A program made the position numbers and the translations under genes. From JAQVXR01 sp050945755 (GTDB taxonomy: Bacteria; Bacillota; Dehalobacteriia; Dehalobacteriales; Dehalobacteriaceae), in NCBI GenBank assembly GCA_050945755.1, contig JBMNTN010000070.1, forward strand, positions 1-8,900: a DNA stretch of 8,900 nucleotides, read 5' to 3'. The notes under the pieces were generated by a model. It saw only the letters and a program-made list of their open reading frames with translations, ran no database searches and had not been told where the DNA came from. Below, piece by piece: positions 5,427-8,900 of this stretch (position 1 is its first letter; each line of letters begins with the position of its first letter).

Positions 5427-6434
5427 TTGGTTATAAAAAAAAGATCTATATCCTTAGGACTAATACTCATAGGACTGATCGGGATAATGTTAACAATTGG
5501 CGGCTGTTCTTCATCCGGACTGGTGTTGGAAGGAATTGTGGAGACCACCATTTATCCTCATTATACTGAGGTGTCCGGAAAAATTATCGAAATGCCGATT
5601 GAGCTTGGGCAGGAGGTTAAAGCCGGAGATATTCTTGCTGTACTTGATGACAGTAATGAACGCCATGCTCTGGAACAGTTGGAAAAGACTCTGGCCAAGA
5701 AACAGGCTGTTTTGTCCGAATTAATTTCCGAAGTAGATTCCGAGGAACTGAAACAGTGCCAAAATAATGTTTCCCTGGCGGAAATAGCCTATGAAAATGC
5801 CCAACTGACGCGAGACCAGGCCAAAAAAGATTATGAAGATGCCTTGGCTTTGTGGGAAGCGGGGGCATTGGCACAGTCTGAAATGGATAAGGTCAAACAC
5901 CAAACTGATTTGGCCGAAGCCAGTGTAGAAACTGCGGCGATGCAACTGGATAATGCCAGACAAAAATTGGCCTTGATCCAAAAAGGAAGCCCTCAGGAAA
6001 AAATAGATGCAGCTCAGGCTGATCTAGACTTAACCGAAGTTCAAATCCGCCAAGCTAAGGATAATTTAGCCAAGTATAAAATTACCGCCCTCCATGACGG
6101 AAGGATCATCAGCAAAAATTATTTACTCGGAAATATTACTGCTCCCGGCTATAACCTTGCCGATATCGCTTCGGAGGCAGAAAAACATTTGGTCACTTAT
6201 GTACCTGAAGAATATTTGTCAAAGATCAGCCACGGACAAGAATTAGTTATCCAAAGCGGAGAGAAAGAATTCAAGGGAACCATCAGCTTTATCGATGTCA
6301 AGGCCCAATATACACCGCGAGATATGCAAACCTCGGCCAATAAGAATAAAGAAAGCATGAAAATAAAGGTAGACCTCGCCCCGGGAACTCCTTTGAAAGT
6401 GGGGGAAAGGGCTAAGGTAGTAGTTCCTGAATGA
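5427..6434 (+). CDS. HlyD-family membrane fusion lipoprotein of the exporter
   Basis: 335 residues from a TTG start. GGAGGAGG (5414-5421) sits 5 nt upstream and no ATG gives the signal peptide. The N-terminus has KKR, a hydrophobic core and a lipobox IGGC with the lipid-modified Cys at about 27. Then follow half a biotinyl-lipoyl domain (about 37-74, ending VKAGDILAVLDD), a long alpha-helical hairpin (about 78-222, rich in Ala, Gln, Glu and Lys heptads), the other lipoyl half (ITALHDGRIISKNY) and a beta-barrel to the C-terminus. This is the periplasmic-adaptor fold of HlyD/YbhG proteins. In a single-membrane cell it would stand on the outer face of the membrane beside the permease and help pass or bind substrate. 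It lies 47 bp after the permease in the same operon, and no outer-membrane channel gene follows. Confidence 0.9.
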   Translation: MVIKKRSISLGLILIGLIGIMLTIGGCSSSGLVLEGIVETTIYPHYTEVSGKIIEMPIELGQEVKAGDILAVLDDSNERHALEQLEKTLAKKQAVLSELISEVDSEELKQCQNNVSLAEIAYENAQLTRDQAKKDYEDALALWEAGALAQSEMDKVKHQTDLAEASVETAAMQLDNARQKLALIQKGSPQEKIDAAQADLDLTEVQIRQAKDNLAKYKITALHDGRIISKNYLLGNITAPGYNLADIASEAEKHLVTYVPEEYLSKISHGQELVIQSGEKEFKGTISFIDVKAQYTPRDMQTSANKNKESMKIKVDLAPGTPLKVGERAKVVVPE

Positions 6435-6451
6435 ATTATAGCATGAGGAAG

Positions 6452-6494
6452 GCAGGCACAAATGTCGAAATGGCAGTGGGCCTGCTTTTTCTTT
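6452..6494 (+). terminator. Rho-independent terminator of the exporter operon
   Basis: GCAGGC (6452-6457) pairs with GCCTGC (6480-6485) over a 22-nt loop, and the stem can extend by one G-U and two A-U pairs. It is followed by TTTTTCTTTGT. It begins 18 bp after the hlyD-like stop. The loop is longer than usual, so efficiency is uncertain. Confidence 0.6.
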
Positions 6495-6529
6495 GTCCAG
6501 GTTTTTATCTATTTGCCTGCTGTTCGACA
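6463..6529. promoter_or_regulatory. Two Spo0A-box-like sites
   Basis: TGTCGAAA at 6463-6470 and, inverted, TTCGACA at 6523-6529 (read on the other strand as TTTTGTCGAACA). TGTCGAA is the core of the Spo0A box. The first lies in the loop of the operon terminator; the second lies about 31 bp upstream of the -35 of the orphan promoter at 6560. Function is an inference from the match and position. Confidence 0.3.
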
Positions 6530-6559
6530 AAAGATGTAGGTTGATATCATTTTTTGTTC

Positions 6560-6588
6560 TTTCCAGGTTTTCCAGATGATGGTATAAT
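6560..6588 (+). promoter_or_regulatory. Orphan sigma-A promoter with extended -10
   Basis: TTTCCA (6560-6565), a 17-bp spacer and TATAAT (6583-6588), preceded by TGG to give an extended -10. No protein gene follows within 490 bp, but a strong terminator hairpin stands 65 bp downstream. Confidence 0.55.
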
Positions 6589-6594
6589 GGGAAT

Positions 6595-6694
6595 AAAGTG
6601 AGTCTCAGCAATAGTCCCAATAAAATTCATAGTTACCAAAAACTGCAATCACAACCGCTTATGTTGAGGGACATAGGCGGTTTGTTGTTTGTTT
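6595..6694 (+). ncRNA. Candidate small RNA (about 100 nt) between orphan promoter and terminator
   Basis: The expected start is near 6595, seven bases after the -10 at 6588. The transcript would end in the hairpin and T-rich tail at 6653-6694. Within it no start codon with a ribosome site opens a useful frame. The promoter and terminator signals are seen directly; the RNA itself is inferred. I recognise no known RNA family, riboswitch or tRNA fold. Alternatively the segment is the remnant leader of a deleted gene. Confidence 0.35.
6653..6694 (+). terminator. Strong rho-independent terminator hairpin
   Basis: AACCGCTTATGT (6653-6664) pairs with ACATAGGCGGTT (6671-6682), a 12-bp stem with a single mispair/wobble and a 6-nt loop (TGAGGG), followed by a T-rich tail up to 6694. 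Confidence 0.7.
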
Positions 6695-7022
6695 GGGATA
6701 TTTGCGAATTGGTGTAGGACGGCACTTTGATAGCGGGACAGCAGCAGGTGGTTGATTACGTAACCGTATTATAAAAAATGGGTGGTAGATATGATTGGAT
6801 GAGGCAATTGGTTAAACTTTAAGAAAATATTCACTTCAAAATATTATTATAGAAAGAAAATTGATGACGTATCATGGTGAGATTGAGAAGTATTAAGGAA
6901 CCCCAATATGATTTATAAATAATTTACATTCCACGGATATGTCATCATTTAAATTATATCATATAGAAAAGCGATAATCCAATTTTTATGCCGTTTTGTT
7001 TAATATTATTTATAAATATGGG
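6695..7022. other. AT-rich gene-free stretch upstream of the cas operon
   Basis: No ORF with a ribosome site and no recognisable protein is present on the plus strand. A 39-codon open stretch on the minus strand (6652-6768) is discussed as a finding. From about 6770 the DNA becomes very AT-rich. It holds a 13-bp inverted repeat, ATTTATAAATAAT (6911-6923) and ATTATTTATAAAT (7005-7017). No CRISPR repeat or spacer pattern is seen. Confidence 0.6.
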
Positions 7023-7050
7023 TTGAATAACAATTTAATAAGCTTATAAT
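7023..7050 (+). promoter_or_regulatory. Promoter of the cas operon
   Basis: TTGAAT (7023-7028), a 16-bp spacer and TATAAT (7045-7050). Transcription would begin near 7057, 26 nt before the TTG start of cas6, with AAAGGAGGA at 7068-7076 as ribosome site. Confidence 0.6.
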
Positions 7051-7082
7051 ATATTTAAATAATTAAGAAAGGAGGAACCAAT

Positions 7083-7823
7083 TTGCGCTATGGGATTGAG
7101 CTAGAGTTAGATAAGCCAGAGTTACCTTTAGATTACCATCGGAGCTTCATAAGCTTTCTTAAGTTTGCTTTTGAGAAATATGAAAAAGGGCGATTTTTTG
7201 AAGAGTATTATGGTGTGGGCAAACAAAAAGCAATAACGTTTGGTGTATTATTCAATAAACCTTATTTTGGCAGCCAAACTATTAAACTTCAGAATCCACA
7301 AGTTAAAATGATTTTATCTAGCCATGATCCAAAAACAGCATTTGTTTATTTTAATGCTTTGCTAGAGGTAAAGGGGGAAAAACATAATATCCATAGGGGG
7401 AATGCACTGACACTAAAAGGGATTCGCATGGAAAAGGAGACGAACATTCATCAAAATGCCGTATTATTTAAAATGACAAGTGCTCTCTGTCTACGTCAAC
7501 ATGAATATAAAGGAAATAAAGACCGGTATGTATCAGTTGACAGTAAAGATTTTTATGATGTACTTAGAAAAAGTATATTGGAACAATGCCAAGATTATGA
7601 TGACAGGTTGAAACCATTCGTCCCTGAACTCAAAATAGATGCCCATCGATTAAGAAAAACAGTAGTTGCGTTTTATGGACAGAAAATCGAAGTATCTATT
7701 GGAGAAATAGGCTTCATTGGTAATCCCCGATTACTTGATGCTATTGCTAAAATGAATTTGGGATCAAGACGAGGCGCTGGATTTGGTTTGCTGACCTATA
7801 TTGATCAATGGGAGGTGAATTAA
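7083..7823 (+). CDS. cas6: CRISPR-associated endoribonuclease Cas6
   Basis: 246 residues from a TTG start, with GGAGG 7 nt upstream. Cas6 cuts the long CRISPR transcript within each repeat to make guide RNAs. The chain begins with the strand YGIELELDKPELPLDYHRSF and a following helix, as in the first ferredoxin-like fold of Cas6. The C-terminus has the glycine-rich loop GSRRGAGFG (about 227-235) that contacts repeat RNA and is the hallmark of the family. Length is normal. The helix-loop where many Cas6 proteins carry the catalytic His (LH-x-E-G) reads GRFFEEYYG here, with no His. H19 is the only His in the first 70 residues, so the active site may differ. The gene overlaps the next by one base (TAATG). 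No array is visible, so it must lie beyond the window. Confidence 0.85.
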   Translation: MRYGIELELDKPELPLDYHRSFISFLKFAFEKYEKGRFFEEYYGVGKQKAITFGVLFNKPYFGSQTIKLQNPQVKMILSSHDPKTAFVYFNALLEVKGEKHNIHRGNALTLKGIRMEKETNIHQNAVLFKMTSALCLRQHEYKGNKDRYVSVDSKDFYDVLRKSILEQCQDYDDRLKPFVPELKIDAHRLRKTVVAFYGQKIEVSIGEIGFIGNPRLLDAIAKMNLGSRRGAGFGLLTYIDQWEVN

Positions 7824-8900
7824 TGATTACGGTTCTGACAGATGGGTCAGGTTTTGATACAAAACTAGAATATTCCGATTGGCGATTCAGCGCTGCAGCT
7901 GTTGGTTTAGTACGATATTTTAAATATTGTGAGATTGAGTTTGAACAAGGGGAAGATTATATCGCTTACCAGCGGGATACTGCCATCGGAGATGCTGCTG
8001 AAAGAAATTACCTCCGTTTTGTTGAGAACTTTTTTACCGATGGTATGCACCATTTAATTTTAGAAGATTTGCTAACCCAAGATAACCTGACTAAGGAACA
8101 AATAGCGTTAGTTAATGAAAAATTGAATGCTAATGGTATTTTGAAAAAAGTGTTTGGAAGAGAAAGGTATGAGGAATCGCAGAAGGGACATTTCCTAGCC
8201 TTATTGGAAGAAAATCGCCAGACTATTATTAAGGAGACATATCGTAATGGAAAAAGTCTCTATTGGAATTTCGCTAACGAAAATTCTCTCGGAAAGGGTA
8301 GCTTGAAAATCTGCCGTCTTAATGGATACTATATTGATCTTCCGAAGAAGGGGAAATCTTTAGCTTATCAATGGGATCCAAGTACTTTTGTTGCACAAGA
8401 TGTGCCGGAATTTGATTACATACCATTTGCATTTAGCAAAAGTTATGAAAGTTTCTTTATCAATAATAACTATAATACTAAGGAATTGCTAAAAGCAAAT
8501 GATCACCTAAGTAATGCGATAAAAAATCTGGATAAACCCCGAAAGAGTTTGTTTTTTGCAACTCAGCAATCATCAGGTTTCGTCGACTACGATGTTGAAA
8601 TCATTGTAAAGAAACGTAATCAAGAATATTTTGAAACACTGTTAGTAAGAAGACCGGCAATCAACATATTTAAGAAAATTTCTGGATTTAATCAAAACGG
8701 GGAGAATTTGATTTTAAAAGCACTTAGTAGTCCCTGTCGTTTAAATAATGGGGATTATGTGGATTTAGAACAATCTGTAACGGACAATATACTGAATTTG
8801 ATACATTTAGATTATTTAATTGAACTGTTACTAAAAGATAAGCTTAATCATAATTTTCAAATCAGCCAATTGATACGTATTAATCAATTGATTTATCAGG
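7823..8900 (+). CDS. Cas8-like large subunit of a type I Cascade complex (partial, runs off the window)
   Basis: The ATG at 7823 overlaps the cas6 stop, with GGAGGTG 5 nt upstream. The frame is open to the window end for 359 codons. The opening (TDGSGFD, then SDWRFSAAAVGLVRYF) resembles, from memory, Cas8a1/Csx13-type and related type I-A/I-B large subunits. These recognise the PAM and hold the foot of the guide RNA complex. No paired CxxC zinc-finger motif, as in Cst1-type Cas8, is present in the visible part. There are only isolated Cys residues. Position directly after cas6 supports the call strongly, since cas6-cas8-cas7-cas5-cas3 is a common order. The subtype is not settled, and a type III or other accessory Cas protein is possible but less likely. 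Confidence 0.6.
   Translation, partial: MITVLTDGSGFDTKLEYSDWRFSAAAVGLVRYFKYCEIEFEQGEDYIAYQRDTAIGDAAERNYLRFVENFFTDGMHHLILEDLLTQDNLTKEQIALVNEKLNANGILKKVFGRERYEESQKGHFLALLEENRQTIIKETYRNGKSLYWNFANENSLGKGSLKICRLNGYYIDLPKKGKSLAYQWDPSTFVAQDVPEFDYIPFAFSKSYESFFINNNYNTKELLKANDHLSNAIKNLDKPRKSLFFATQQSSGFVDYDVEIIVKKRNQEYFETLLVRRPAINIFKKISGFNQNGENLILKALSSPCRLNNGDYVDLEQSVTDNILNLIHLDYLIELLLKDKLNHNFQISQLIRINQLIYQ

Noticed and set aside
5617..5981. Minus-strand ORFs inside the HlyD-type gene
   Set aside because: Antisense shadows of a coiled-coil coding region with no ribosome sites.
6243..6620. Minus-strand ORF of 125 codons crossing the terminator and orphan promoter
   Set aside because: Most of it is antisense to the HlyD-type gene end and the rest crosses regulatory signals; no family features and no ribosome site.
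6780..6822. Fourteen-codon ORF starting ATGGGTGGTAGATATG
   Set aside because: No ribosome site, very short and not part of a recognisable leader peptide.
6700..7080. Possible CRISPR array or leader before cas6
   Set aside because: No repeated unit of 24-37 bp with spacers; only AT-rich runs and one 13-bp inverted repeat.

Overview
The window looks like chromosomal DNA of a low-to-moderate G+C, endospore-forming type Firmicute, perhaps Desulfitobacterium, Desulfosporosinus or Dehalobacter-like. The basis is strong GGAGG ribosome sites, TTG starts, sigma-A type TTGACA/TATAAT promoters, a lipoprotein-anchored membrane fusion protein, and protein families common in Clostridia. The genus is an inference from family resemblance, not from a marker gene.

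Positions 1-600 are a rearranged patch. The 3' end of an unidentified gene occurs twice, as a 27-bp near-perfect direct repeat at 171-197 and 558-584. Between the copies lies a small ORF with a DUF3862/SmpA-like fold. The second copy runs on to a different stop codon, which sits back to back with the stop of a convergent relic (594-890, minus strand). That relic keeps only the RCK_C (TrkA-C) regulatory domain of a K+/H+ antiporter.

Positions 900-2770 hold an intact CNNM/CorC-type (UPF0053) transporter gene with its own extended -10 promoter inside a palindrome. It faces a 3'-truncated gene for a small membrane protein. Positions 2424-3335 are a three-gene minus-strand operon: an ArsR-type winged-helix repressor without the usual metal-binding cysteines, a PspB-like small membrane/coiled-coil protein, and the truncated membrane protein.

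Positions 3336-3629 are a compact divergent control region. It has a consensus minus-strand promoter (TTGACA-17-TATAAT) whose -10 lies exactly between two TTACAnnTGTAA-type boxes 20 bp apart, plus a plus-strand promoter for an export operon. That operon (3630-6434) encodes an ABC ATPase, an ABC-2 permease and a lipoprotein HlyD-type adaptor, and ends in a rho-independent terminator. It is visibly richer in G+C than its neighbours. The likely design is a drug or envelope-stress efflux system controlled by the divergent repressor.

Positions 6435-7082 have no convincing protein gene. They contain an orphan promoter followed about 65 bp later by a strong terminator hairpin (a candidate small RNA), two Spo0A-box-like heptamers just upstream, and an AT-rich leader. 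From 7083 to the window end a type I CRISPR-Cas operon begins with cas6 and a cas8-like large subunit gene that runs off the edge. No CRISPR array lies in the window. The least ordinary items are the operator/promoter arrangement at 3468-3510, the misplaced start of the repressor, the candidate small RNA, and the Cas6 that seems to lack the usual N-terminal catalytic histidine.
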